Shown piece by piece: positions 15,015 through 23,161 of a DNA stretch of 46,997 nucleotides. This DNA is from Lachnospiraceae bacterium (GTDB lineage: Bacteria; Bacillota; Clostridia; Lachnospirales; Lachnospiraceae). Made by a program: the position numbers and the translations under genes. Numbering within the stretch: position 1 is the first letter of the stretch; each line of letters starts with the position of its first letter. Below the pieces are notes generated by a model. That model saw only the letters and a list, made by a program, of their open reading frames with translations. It was not told the DNA's origin and did not search any database. The stretch lies in assembly GCA_017457865.1 (NCBI GenBank), contig JAFTGN010000037.1:1-46997 (forward strand), written 5' to 3'.

Positions 15015-16130
15015 ATGTTTCAACCGAAATTTGTATATACCACAGATATGGTGAATGATTTACTCAAGATTGAACGATACAGGGCTTCTTTGGAATATTT
15101 GTATCTACCTACCAGAGTGAAGCAGGAACTGCTGTATAAGGCGAAGATGAAGAAGACACATTTTTCTACTAGCATCGAGGGGAATTTTCTATCCTATGAT
15201 CAGGTAGAAAGAGTCATTCAGAAAAAGGGTGCAGATACCAAGATCAATGCGGAGAGAGAAGTGTTGAATTATTGGGATGCGCTTTCCTTCCTTGAGAAGG
15301 AGCATTCTATGAATCGTGAAATTACAGTGGATTTGATCAAAGAACTGCATGGAATTGTCAATAAAAAAGGAAGTAGAATGAAGAAGTCTTCTTTTCGAGG
15401 CGCCATGCCACCGGGAGTATTGTTTGCGGTATATGACAGCAAAACCAGAATGCCGGAGTATATTCCACCGGAATGGTCAGAATTGGATGAGTTGGTAGGG
15501 GATCTGGTCACATGGTACCAAGAGGAGAAGGCACTTCCAGTCCCCATCAAGGCTGCCATCTTTCACTATCAATTTGCAACCATACATCCTTTTGAAGATG
15601 GAAATGGACGTTGCTCCAGAGCGTTGGCTGCTTATATTCTGATGGAAAATGGATATGATTTCAAAGGATTCAATTCTATGGAGGAATATTATGCCATGGA
15701 TTTGGAAGGATACTATGAGAATTTGCAGATGGGGTTGCCTGCATTATATTATGATGGTAGAAATGCCCCTCCTCATTTGGAACGATGGATTGAGTTTTTC
15801 GTCAGGATTATGTCACTGAATGCAGAAAAAATCTATGAAATGGCAAAAGAGGCCAACGAAAAGGATGAGCCTGCACACTTGATCAAAAATCTGAATAAGA
15901 GAGACCGGAAAATGCTTCGTTTTGTGCTTGAAAATCATATGGAAGAAATCAAAACAAAAGATTTGGCGGAAATATTTATGGTCACAACAAGAGCGGTTTC
16001 CAAGTGGTGCGCAGAATGGTGTGAAAGAGGTATTTTGGTTGCAAATCATAAGAATGTGCGGATTGTGTCGTATTCACTCAGTCCGGACTATCGGGAAATA
16101 GAATTAAATGAACTGGGATTTACGGAATGA
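15015..16130 (+). CDS. Fic-domain protein with inhibitory helix and C-terminal winged helix
   Basis: A 371-residue Fic protein. The catalytic loop is HPFEDGNGRCSR, starting at H191, with the histidine and phosphate-binding glycines intact, so AMP transfer from ATP to target proteins is expected. An N-terminal inhibitory motif, STSIEGN (S51 to N57), fits the class II S/T-x-x-x-E-G/N rule, so the enzyme would be self-inhibited. The C-terminus (about 300-345) has a DNA-binding helix-turn-helix, MVTTRAVSKWCAEWCERGIL. I choose the ATG at 15015 because the frame's first codon at 15003 overlaps its own GGAGG. It is a single gene with repeated sites at its promoter, in keeping with self-regulation. 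Its targets are unknown. Confidence 0.88.
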   Translation: MFQPKFVYTTDMVNDLLKIERYRASLEYLYLPTRVKQELLYKAKMKKTHFSTSIEGNFLSYDQVERVIQKKGADTKINAEREVLNYWDALSFLEKEHSMNREITVDLIKELHGIVNKKGSRMKKSSFRGAMPPGVLFAVYDSKTRMPEYIPPEWSELDELVGDLVTWYQEEKALPVPIKAAIFHYQFATIHPFEDGNGRCSRALAAYILMENGYDFKGFNSMEEYYAMDLEGYYENLQMGLPALYYDGRNAPPHLERWIEFFVRIMSLNAEKIYEMAKEANEKDEPAHLIKNLNKRDRKMLRFVLENHMEEIKTKDLAEIFMVTTRAVSKWCAEWCERGILVANHKNVRIVSYSLSPDYREIELNELGFTE

Positions 16131-16150
16131 ATCGTAACTGTGAAACAGGT

Positions 16151-16182
16151 GGTCAGATGCATGTGATCTGGCCATTTTCTTT
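16151..16182 (+). terminator. Terminator of fic
   Basis: GGTCAGAT (16151-16158) pairs with ATCTGGCC (16166-16173), followed by the T-rich ATTTTCTTT. The group IIC intron fragment begins at the next base. Confidence 0.85.
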
Positions 16183-16760
16183 GTTTGCCCAGCATGGGCA
16201 TACTCTAACAGGTGAAAGTCGTGTGTTCTGTAAGCTGTTATCAGCTTACCAGTGAAAGTCTGGTCAAGGTAATCGCCAGTGAGACTTGTAGCAAGCCCCC
16301 GATGCTCTTGGGTGACCGATTGTGTTGAAGCGGGGTATGTCTATGAGAAACAGGTGCAAAATAACAGTCTGTAACATAAAGAGAATCCTGTAGCATCGTT
16401 ACGTTAGCCCTGCAAAGGGACAAGAGGGAGTCGAGTCACTGACTTTCTGACGAAGACTATGGAAGATGTGGAGATACTGGAATGCAGCATTGAAGAACCC
16501 TTCGGTGTAGAGAGAGCGGAATGTTATGAAAGTTGATAATGGAACAGAAGAGGTCTTATATCATCATACTACCACAGGTATGTAATCAGGAATATAAGCA
16601 CGCATGCGAAATTTGCTGAGAAGTGGGAGGAGTCCATAGTATCTATGAACTATTGTCAGGAAAAACAATAGGAGAAAAGAGGCTCTGCTTTAATCATGAT
16701 TAACGGGAAGGCAAGGGATAGTGCATGCCAAATATTGGACAACAACACTTAAAGGAATAA
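16183..16760 (+). mobile_element. Truncated group IIC intron (5' RNA domains only)
   Basis: The sequence begins GTTTGCCCAGCATGGGCA and continues CTAACAGGTGAAAGTC, closely following the 5' end of group IIC introns such as that of Oceanobacillus iheyensis (GTGTGCCCGGCATGGG…). Further matches in order include GTTAGCCCTGCAAAGGGA, CCCTTCGGT and the GTCCATAGTA segment of domains I-III. A short frame at 16725-16760 (MPNIGQQHLKE, stop) sits where the reverse transcriptase would begin. No reverse transcriptase and no domain V or VI follow, so it is a dead fragment. Insertion just behind a terminator hairpin is characteristic of group IIC introns. Confidence 0.75.
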
Positions 16761-17096
16761 TGTGAATTTGCTATAAACAGTTAATAAAAATGCAGTAGTT
16801 TTCAAATTGAATACAATAAAATATATGTGGGCAGAAAATGCGTAATGTGATTATTCGTTTTCTGCCCGCTTTATGGTTAAAAGTTATGTGCTATAAAATC
16901 ATACCATTCTTTACAGAGCTGGATTGAATTATGCTTAGTAATTTCGAGGCGTATATTGGGTGTAAGTTGTTTGCTATTAATAGGCAAGTAGTGGTATGGT
17001 GATAAGGTATTTGACGATGAATTTGTCAAACGATCGATCGTTAAAAAATGCGCAATTAAATTTGAAAAAGATATATTGTTTTTTAAAAAAACATTA
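16761..17096. other. AT-rich spacer with one stem-loop
   Basis: No gene is seen. GGGCAGAAAA (16829-16838) and TTTTCTGCCC (16858-16867) form a perfect 10-bp inverted repeat, possibly a terminator or the relic of a lost element. CGATCGATCG near 17031 is a short palindrome. Confidence 0.5.
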
Positions 17097-17305
17097 TTGA
17101 CATGTGCTTGTAATAATGCTAAAATACTATATGTGCCTTCGTGTGCTTTGCGTGCACTTGTAGGTATACAAAAAGAGTATCCACTGTAGAGTAGCTACTC
17201 TTCGTAGTAGCAACAGTTGTTTTGGTGGCATTTTTCTTGGTGGGTGAGTAACTGTAACTTTTAGGATTGTTTATCCTGTGGGTCAGACGGGATAAAATTT
17301 ATTTG
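17097..17305 (+). ncRNA. Probable antisense antitoxin RNA
   Basis: A near-perfect promoter, TTGACA (17097-17102), 17 bases, TAAAAT (17120-17125), would start an RNA near 17132. It runs toward the toxin gene on the other strand. A 10-bp stem, TTTATCCTGT (17270-17279) and ACGGGATAAA (17287-17296), followed by ATTTATTTGTT, would end it at the toxin's stop codon. The RNA of about 170 bases contains the palindrome GAGTAGCTACTC and would pair with the 3' part of the toxin mRNA, as RatA does with txpA mRNA. No protein frame of note lies within it. Confidence 0.6.
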
Positions 17306-17418
17306 TTACGCTTGTTTTTCTTTTCTATATAAGCAAGAAGTGCGATTAAAGCACCGCCAGATGATATTAGCAAAGCTATTAATTCCATGAAAAGTGTCAT
17401 CATTTCGTAATCAGTCAT
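17299..17418 (-). CDS. Holin-like type I toxin, 39 residues
   Basis: The small frame reads MTDYEMMTLFMELIALLISS, then GGALIALLAYIEKKNKRNK. It has a short polar start, one hydrophobic membrane segment (about residues 8-30) and a basic tail. This is the pattern of the Firmicutes 'putative holin-like toxin' family related to TxpA, BsrG and BsrE. The start has AGAAAGGA eight to nine bases upstream. Its own promoter and an opposing small RNA gene complete a type I toxin-antitoxin arrangement. The protein is expected to damage the membrane when over-produced. The setting is an AT-rich island next to an intron remnant, so it may have been acquired. Confidence 0.75.
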   Translation of the reverse strand: MTDYEMMTLFMELIALLISSGGALIALLAYIEKKNKRNK

Positions 17419-17483
17419 AATGTATTTCCTTTCTTAAAGAAGAAAAGTACCACAAAAACTGCCACATCTCTTATTATATCATA

Positions 17484-17513
17484 TTATATACGGTTTGTCT
17501 ATTTTTTTTATAT
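17484..17513 (-). promoter_or_regulatory. Toxin promoter
   Basis: On the minus strand TAGACA, a 17-base spacer and a perfect TATAAT lie about 70 bases upstream of the toxin start codon. Confidence 0.65.
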
Positions 17514-17940
17514 ATGATTTAAGTGTATTTTCGATCTATTATTCTCATGGTTAAGTGAAAACTTTATTTGATGATTATTTGAATGTATAAATTGTTATAG
17601 GCGATAAAAAATTTTTTTGTCAATCTTGTTATTGTAAAAAATCTTAAACCATCAAAGTATAAAAGAAGGAGTAACGCTGATTTTTTTGTTTACACAGTGT
17701 AAGATTGTAAAGTATCTAAGTTGATATGGGATATTTTTATGTGTTCTGTTGATAAAAATTGGGATAAATAAAATAGATAGCACAGCTAGCAATGAAGGTT
17801 AATAATAAGATGTTGTTATACTGATGGATTATTTTGTGGTAACTGTTTTTATTGTATTTAAACGATTTGATTAAATTAAATGAATTTATTGATAAAATAT
17901 AAAAATAATAAAATGATAAATGCAAAAATAAACAAAAATA
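17514..17940. other. AT-rich region without a convincing gene
   Basis: This stretch is far richer in A and T than its surroundings. The only frame above 60 codons (17737-17925, minus) has no ribosome site and an amino acid content dictated by AT richness. A TTACAC-a-GTGTAA repeat lies near 17692. I see nothing else. Confidence 0.5.
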
Positions 17941-17969
17941 TTGACAATAGACGCTTCACATTATAAAAT
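17941..17969 (+). promoter_or_regulatory. Promoter of the repeat-domain lipoprotein gene
   Basis: TTGACA (17941-17946), a 17-base spacer and TAAAAT (17964-17969), leading into a leader of about 130 bases ahead of 18105. Confidence 0.6.
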
Positions 17970-18104
17970 ATAAACAAAAGCGATCATGCAGGAAGCGAAT
18001 GCCACAGGGTGGATCAGGTAAGTGGTGTGGACAGATGTATGAGGGATGGGAAGACAGAAAACATGTGTGAAGATGGAAGAATGTAAATGAATGGAGGAAT
18101 GCTT

Positions 18105-19322
18105 ATGAAGAAAACAATTGCGATGATGTTATTTGGTTTGTTGCTTTGCCCAATGTCTGCCTGCACGAGAGGGGGCGCTGTGCAGCAGACAGAAACAGAA
18201 ACCGGTCCATTCACAGAAAACAGCAGCCAGGACTTTGTCTGGAGCCGGGAAGGATATTTCAAGGATGAAGAGGATAACTTCCTTTCTGTTACCCGTTCAG
18301 ATGACACGGAATATCCCGGCTGGTATGTGGGCTGCATGTTGGGTGAGGACATGTATGGCTGGTATATTGAGCAGGAAGGAGACACACTTCACGGCAATCT
18401 TGTGGCCGATTATCTGGATGAGGATGCCTTTGTGGTGACGGTTTCGGAAGAGGGAGAAGACGGTCTGATGCTGACGGTAGAAGACGGAACAGTGTATCAC
18501 TTCACTCCTATGGAAATCGAAGAAGCGAGCATTACCGTATATATCAATACAGAGGGCTTTGGTCAGATTGCTACGGCCAAGGAAGGCGAAGCATTGGAGT
18601 TTGATGAGGAGTATCCTTCTCAGTCTTCCTATCTGGGACTGGCAGAGCCGGAAACTTATGTTTTCGGCGCGAAACCAGACGAGGGCTGGAAATTTTTGAA
18701 GTGGACCAAAAATGGGGAGGATTATGCAACAGATTCCCAGATCACGGTGGAACTGACAGAAAGTGCAGAATATATCGCTGTGTTTGGCATTGCAGGAAGC
18801 GATGAGACACCTGTGGATCTGGAATCGGTCACAACATTAGGTGAGCTGTTAGGACTTCCGGATTATGGTTCTGCTGCATATGAGGATACTTATGTCTATG
18901 CGTTCGAGCAGGATGGAATATTCTATCGTGCCATCGCACAGTCATCTCCTGAAGTGCTCGATGAGATATTCCAGTTGGATTGGGAAGATGCAGACTATGA
19001 TACAAAGAAGAATGAGTTAATCTCTTCGCTAGAAGTGCTGCAGATTGAAAATCTGAGCGAGATGATTCCCGATCAGAGTGAGTTAGACAATTGGATTGGG
19101 AAGACTGGTCAGGAATTGTTTGACGAGGGCTGGACCAACAGCGGCTGGAATTTGGATACCATGGAGTTCTATATGGACTATGGTCCCTTTGCCTACATCG
19201 TCACCTTTGACGGAAGTGTAGAAAATTATGAAGACTTTGAGGAGGAGGATATGAATCCGCTGGTGGTAACATCAGTCCTGTATGACGGACTGGGCGATGC
19301 CACCAACATAGAGGAAGAGTGA
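18105..19322 (+). CDS. Secreted lipoprotein with an InlB-like beta repeat
   Basis: A 405-residue surface lipoprotein of unknown function. The signal peptide MKKTIAMMLFGLLLCPMSAC ends at lipidated C20. An N-terminal part (about 45-145) resembles small beta-barrel lipoprotein domains (FVWSREGYFKDEEDNFLSVT). Residues about 150-235 look like a bacterial InlB-type repeat: GWKFLKWTKNGEDYATDSQI, then TVELTESAEYIAVFG. The C-terminal 170 residues are acidic, with several tryptophans. The ATG at 18105 has GGAGGA upstream; the earlier ATG at 18087 does not. It is monocistronic with its own promoter and terminator. I do not recognise a specific role; binding at the cell wall is only a guess. Confidence 0.7.
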   Translation: MKKTIAMMLFGLLLCPMSACTRGGAVQQTETETGPFTENSSQDFVWSREGYFKDEEDNFLSVTRSDDTEYPGWYVGCMLGEDMYGWYIEQEGDTLHGNLVADYLDEDAFVVTVSEEGEDGLMLTVEDGTVYHFTPMEIEEASITVYINTEGFGQIATAKEGEALEFDEEYPSQSSYLGLAEPETYVFGAKPDEGWKFLKWTKNGEDYATDSQITVELTESAEYIAVFGIAGSDETPVDLESVTTLGELLGLPDYGSAAYEDTYVYAFEQDGIFYRAIAQSSPEVLDEIFQLDWEDADYDTKKNELISSLEVLQIENLSEMIPDQSELDNWIGKTGQELFDEGWTNSGWNLDTMEFYMDYGPFAYIVTFDGSVENYEDFEEEDMNPLVVTSVLYDGLGDATNIEEE

Positions 19323-19362
19323 ACGGTATTTCTCACGAAACTTTATTTTACATGAAAGATTA

Positions 19363-19395
19363 CCCTCAGAAAACGCTGGTTTTCTGGGGGTTTTT
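19363..19395 (+). terminator. Terminator of the lipoprotein gene
   Basis: CCCTCAGAAAAC (19363-19374) pairs with GTTTTCTGGGGG (19379-19390), followed by TTTTT. Confidence 0.9.
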
Positions 19396-19482
19396 CCATG
19401 TCTCAACTGTTGGTATGTTGAAAGAAAAGAATTGTATCACCGGAGTGTAAGATGAAAAAATGGTTTTGCACACAAAATCTTC

Positions 19483-19530
19483 ACTTTTTTTTCTAATTTT
19501 ACACACTTTTTTCTTCTATACTGTGTATAG
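19483..19530 (+). promoter_or_regulatory. Candidate control region of the VTC operon
   Basis: Two direct repeats beginning ACTTTTTT start at 19483 and 19505, 22 bases or about two helical turns apart, as for many response regulators. They are followed by the perfect palindrome CTATAC-tgt-GTATAG (19516-19530), which includes a TATACT-like -10 element. No good -35 is visible, suggesting an activator-dependent promoter. Confidence 0.4.
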
Positions 19531-19600
19531 AAACAAGAAAACAACAGCAAAAACAGCAAGTGCAAGGATACAAAAATAGTAAAACATGGAGGACAATGCG

Positions 19601-20359
19601 ATGCAGGAGGTTTTCAAACGGTATGAAAAGAAATATATGCTGGATGCCAGACAGTATCAGGCTTTGTTAGATCGCATCTTACCCAGGTTGAAGCCCGATG
19701 CATACGGACAGTACACCATCTGTAACATTTATTACGATACGCCGGATTATGAACTGATACGACATTCCATTGAAAAACCGGTTTACAAAGAAAAACTGCG
19801 GCTGCGCAGTTATGGAGTGCCAGGGGCAGAGGATACCGTCTTTCTGGAACTGAAAAAGAAGTACGATGGAATCGTCTATAAAAGACGTGTGGCACTTTCC
19901 CTTGCGGAGGCAGAAGCTTATCTGGCGAAAGGGGTGGCACCTTCGAAGCAGGGACAGATCATGGAGGAACTAAACTGGTTTACCAGCCGGTATTCCTTGC
20001 GGCCAGCGGTGTATCTGGCATATGACAGAATTGCTTATCAGTGCATAGAGGATGCCAATTTGCGGATTACCTTTGATACAGGCATCCGCTGTCGGGAACA
20101 GGAGATGCGTTTAGGGGCAGGAGATACAGGAAAGCTGCTTTTGCCAAAGGATCAGGTATTGATGGAGATTAAGATTCCGGGCGTGATGCCACTGTGGCTG
20201 GCAAGGGCATTGTCAGAGCTTCAGATTTATCCCACATCCTTTTCCAAGTATGGCACATTTTATATGAAGAAACAGAAACAACAGCAGGAACCAGTGGTCA
20301 TTCCATTTGCCAATTACCTGCATACAGAACAGAACGTAAGGAGGAACACAATATGTTAG
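19601..20359 (+). CDS. VTC-domain (polyphosphate polymerase-like) protein
   Basis: A 252-residue VTC domain protein. It begins FKRYEKKYMLDARQYQALLD and has the tunnel-fold pattern of alternating charged strands: ICNIYYDTPDYELIR, KEKLRLRSYG, VFLELKKKYDGIVYKRRV, RITFDTGIRCRE, LMEIKIPGVMPLWL and a final SFSKYGTFY. The basic and acidic residues match those that bind phosphate and metal in VTC4 and related triphosphate tunnel enzymes. I choose the ATG at 19601, with GGAGG eight bases upstream, over 19586, whose codon overlaps that site. It overlaps the DUF4956 gene by 7 bases. In bacteria this pair usually goes with a surface CotH or beta-helix protein; the product made is not proven. Confidence 0.82.
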   Translation: MQEVFKRYEKKYMLDARQYQALLDRILPRLKPDAYGQYTICNIYYDTPDYELIRHSIEKPVYKEKLRLRSYGVPGAEDTVFLELKKKYDGIVYKRRVALSLAEAEAYLAKGVAPSKQGQIMEELNWFTSRYSLRPAVYLAYDRIAYQCIEDANLRITFDTGIRCREQEMRLGAGDTGKLLLPKDQVLMEIKIPGVMPLWLARALSELQIYPTSFSKYGTFYMKKQKQQQEPVVIPFANYLHTEQNVRRNTIC

Positions 20360-21027
20360 AACAATTCTTAATCGTATCCACAGAGCAGATGTCAGCAGGT
20401 GCGTATTTGATCTGCACCGCAGCTTCTTTGATATTAGGCCTTTTCATTGCACTGGTACATATGTATCACAATGAATACAGCAAGCATTTTGTGACCACAC
20501 TGGTGGTGCTGCCGGCAGTGGTACAGTCGGTGATCATGCTGGTCAATGGAAATGTAGGAACCGGTGTGGCAGTGATGGGTGCATTCAGTCTGGTTCGTTT
20601 CCGTTCTTTACCGGGAAATTCCAGAGAAATTGCCAGCATCTTCCTGGCAATGGCAGTGGGACTGGCAACCGGTATGAGATATATCGGCATTGCATTGTTG
20701 CTGGTAGTGTGCATTGGGGCAGCTATGGTACTTTTGGTTACCATGCGCTTTGGAGAGAAGAAACTGGTTGGAAAGGAACTGAAAGTGACCATTCCAGAGA
20801 ATCTGGATTATGAAGGAATTTTTGATGATTTGTTTGCGGAATTTACCGGCAGTCATCGTCTGGTAAAGGTGAAGACTGTGAATATGGGAAGCCTGTATGA
20901 GTTGCATTACCACATTGCAATGAAACAGGATAAGAGTGAAAAAGCATTTTTGGATGCCATCCGCTGTCGGAATGGAAACCTGACCGTATCCTGCGGATAT
21001 GCATCCACCAATCGGGAAGAATTGTAG
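20353..21027 (+). CDS. DUF4956 membrane protein
   Basis: A 224-residue protein with an N-terminal membrane part of about four hydrophobic segments (residues 15-140) and a soluble C-terminal domain of about 85 residues. GVAVMGAFSLVRFRSLPGNSREIASIFLAMAVGLATGM is the conserved core of DUF4956. The ATG at 20353 follows GGAGGAACACAAT and overlaps the VTC stop, so a longer open frame from 20194 is not the gene. The constant pairing with VTC genes suggests they act together at the membrane, for example in making or exporting a phosphate-containing polymer; this is inference. Confidence 0.82.
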   Translation: MLEQFLIVSTEQMSAGAYLICTAASLILGLFIALVHMYHNEYSKHFVTTLVVLPAVVQSVIMLVNGNVGTGVAVMGAFSLVRFRSLPGNSREIASIFLAMAVGLATGMRYIGIALLLVVCIGAAMVLLVTMRFGEKKLVGKELKVTIPENLDYEGIFDDLFAEFTGSHRLVKVKTVNMGSLYELHYHIAMKQDKSEKAFLDAIRCRNGNLTVSCGYASTNREEL

Positions 21028-21059
21028 AGGGAAGCATTAGCAAAAGGAGGAACTGTTCT

Positions 21060-22925
21060 ATGAAGAAAAGAATTTTAAGCGCAATGTTATGTGGCTTGTT
21101 GGTGATGAGTGGATGCCAGGGACAAAGTGAAGTCAATAAAGAAGCATCACTTCCCACACAGTTAGATTCATCCGCAGAGGAAACTGTAAATGGAGCAGAA
21201 ACAGAGGCGCAGGAAGAAGAAAGCAGCGCCACTGTTCTGGAAACGAAGGTGGCAGATCTGACTTACGGAAAGGAGGAAGATTATGATACTTCCATTCCAT
21301 CCGATGCAGTGACCATTACAGGAAACGGAGATTCCGTAGATATTTCCGGTAAAGGGGCAGAAGCAGAAGGAGGTTCTGTGACCATCACACAGGCTGGTAC
21401 CTATGTATTAAGCGGCGTGTTCAATGGACAGATTCTCATTGATACGGATCAGGAATCTCTGGTGCATCTGGTATTGGCAGGAGTTCAGATTACCTGTGAA
21501 GACAGTGCTACCATTTATGGAGCCCAGAGCGATAAAATTGTCATTACCCTACAGGATGGTACGGTGAACCAGGTGTCCGATGGGCAGACTTATGTATATG
21601 AAAATGCAGAGGATGACGAACCGGATGCCGCCATATTCAGCAAAGACGACCTGACATTCAATGGAACCGGTTCTCTCATTGTACAGGGGAACTATGAAGA
21701 TGGAATTCGCACAAAGGATGATCTGTTCATTGTATCTGGTATTTATAAAATTGATACTGTCAAGGACAGCATACAGGGAAAGGATTCCGTGACCATTCTG
21801 GACGGTACATTTACCATCACCGCAGGAAACGATGCAATCAAAGCATCCAATGACAGTGACACGGACAAAGGCTGGATGATCATTGAAAATGGTACATTTA
21901 CCATTTCGGCAGAGGATGACGCATTCCATGCAGAAACAGACCTGACCATCAATGGAGGTGCCATTGAGATTCTGAGTTGTTATGAAGGAATCGAAGGACA
22001 GAACATTGTCATCAATGATGGAATCATTTCTGTACGGGCATCTGATGACGGCATCAATGCGGCAGGCGGATCTTCCGATACTCAGATGGGCGGTTTCTTC
22101 GGTGGGAGAGGAAACGCATCTGATACAAACCAGACAGAAGAGAACCAGACCCAGGATGCGGAAATCTGCATTACCATCAATGGCGGTGAAATTTATGTCA
22201 ACGCAGATGGAGATGGCATTGATTCCAATGATGCATTGGTCATCAATGGAGGGACTGTCTATGTAGAAGGACCGTTGAACAATGGCAACGGTGCCATTGA
22301 TTATGAATACTCTGGTGTGGTCAACGGTGGTATCGTGGTGGCAACCGGCAGCTCCGGTATGGCAATGGGCTTTGACAGCGACAGTACACAGTGTTTCATC
22401 CTATATAATCTGTCTGGTTCACAGGCGGCAGGAACAGAACTGACTCTAAAGGACGCAGAAGGAACAGTATTATTCAGCAAGACCATCAATAAGCAGTATA
22501 GTTCCGTGGTGATTTCCATTCCGGAACTGGAAGCAGACGGAACCTATGAGTTGACCTGCGGAACTGAAACTGTGGAAATTACTCTGGATGGCACTTCCTA
22601 TGGAAATGGCATGAGTGGTTTTGGTGGTATGGGCGGCATGATGCCGGGCGGCTTTGGCGGCGGTCAAAAAGGTGGAGAAGGTTTTGGAAACAGACCACAG
22701 GATGGTCAGTTCGATGGAACATTTGATGAGAACTTTGATCCGGCAAGTGGAGAAGGCTTTGGTGGAATGAGACCGGAAAACTTTGACGAGAATTTTGACC
22801 CATCCAATGGGGAAGGTTTTGGAGGAAGACAACAGGGCGGCAGAGGTGGACGCAGAGATGATGGTACATGGAACCAACAAGGAACAGAATCGGAAAGCAG
22901 TGCACAGTCTGGTCAGGCAACATGA
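21060..22925 (+). CDS. Cthe_2159-like beta-helix lipoprotein with Gly-rich tail
   Basis: A 621-residue surface lipoprotein (lipobox VMSGC, lipidated C19). Residues 70 to about 440 are a parallel beta-helix of the Cthe_2159 carbohydrate-binding type: repeated rungs such as DSVDISGKGAE, LTFNGTGSLIVQGN, VTILDGTFTITAGNDAIKAS, MIIENGTFTISAEDDAFHAE and ITINGGEIYVNADGDGIDSN, where the Asp/Asn turns would bind calcium. A beta domain follows to about 515. The last 105 residues are Gly/Phe/Asp/Arg-rich and contain two near-identical units (NFDPASGEGFGG and NFDPSNGEGFGG). The protein is the third gene of the VTC operon and would act on the outer surface. The ligand is not known. Confidence 0.82.
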   Translation: MKKRILSAMLCGLLVMSGCQGQSEVNKEASLPTQLDSSAEETVNGAETEAQEEESSATVLETKVADLTYGKEEDYDTSIPSDAVTITGNGDSVDISGKGAEAEGGSVTITQAGTYVLSGVFNGQILIDTDQESLVHLVLAGVQITCEDSATIYGAQSDKIVITLQDGTVNQVSDGQTYVYENAEDDEPDAAIFSKDDLTFNGTGSLIVQGNYEDGIRTKDDLFIVSGIYKIDTVKDSIQGKDSVTILDGTFTITAGNDAIKASNDSDTDKGWMIIENGTFTISAEDDAFHAETDLTINGGAIEILSCYEGIEGQNIVINDGIISVRASDDGINAAGGSSDTQMGGFFGGRGNASDTNQTEENQTQDAEICITINGGEIYVNADGDGIDSNDALVINGGTVYVEGPLNNGNGAIDYEYSGVVNGGIVVATGSSGMAMGFDSDSTQCFILYNLSGSQAAGTELTLKDAEGTVLFSKTINKQYSSVVISIPELEADGTYELTCGTETVEITLDGTSYGNGMSGFGGMGGMMPGGFGGGQKGGEGFGNRPQDGQFDGTFDENFDPASGEGFGGMRPENFDENFDPSNGEGFGGRQQGGRGGRRDDGTWNQQGTESESSAQSGQAT

Positions 22926-22970
22926 AAACGTATTAGATGATACAAATTCTCAATAAATAAAAAACAGAAA

Positions 22971-23048
22971 AAAGACTCTTGACGAATCGGAACAAAAGGG
23001 TATACTTTTGATTAGATAAGACTAACCGATTTTGTCAGGAGTCTTTTT
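22971..23048 (+). terminator. Long terminator hairpin with an embedded promoter-like sequence
   Basis: AAAGACTC, TGAC and ATCGG on the left (22971-22990) pair with CCGAT, GTCA and GAGTCTTT on the right (23026-23046), followed by T-rich sequence. Within it, TTGACG (22979-22984), 16 bases and TATACT (23001-23006) form a plausible promoter for the ABC operon that starts at 23162. The left A-run would also let the hairpin act in reverse. Confidence 0.7.
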
Positions 23049-23161
23049 CTATTGCATCAATTTCTGGCAGGATGTTTGTGTCAAAGTGGCCAGAAAAGAT
23101 TTGAACATATGGTAACGGTAATCGTATAGAACGATTGCAAGGTTTGAAAGTGGAGGAAAAT

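Noticed and set aside
16183..16760. CRISPR array or tRNA cluster in the structured region after fic
   Set aside because: There are no regular direct repeats or tRNA arms; the sequence follows group IIC intron domains instead.
17737..17925. 62-codon frame on the minus strand in the AT-rich island
   Set aside because: No ribosome site, amino acid content driven by AT richness, no recognisable family.
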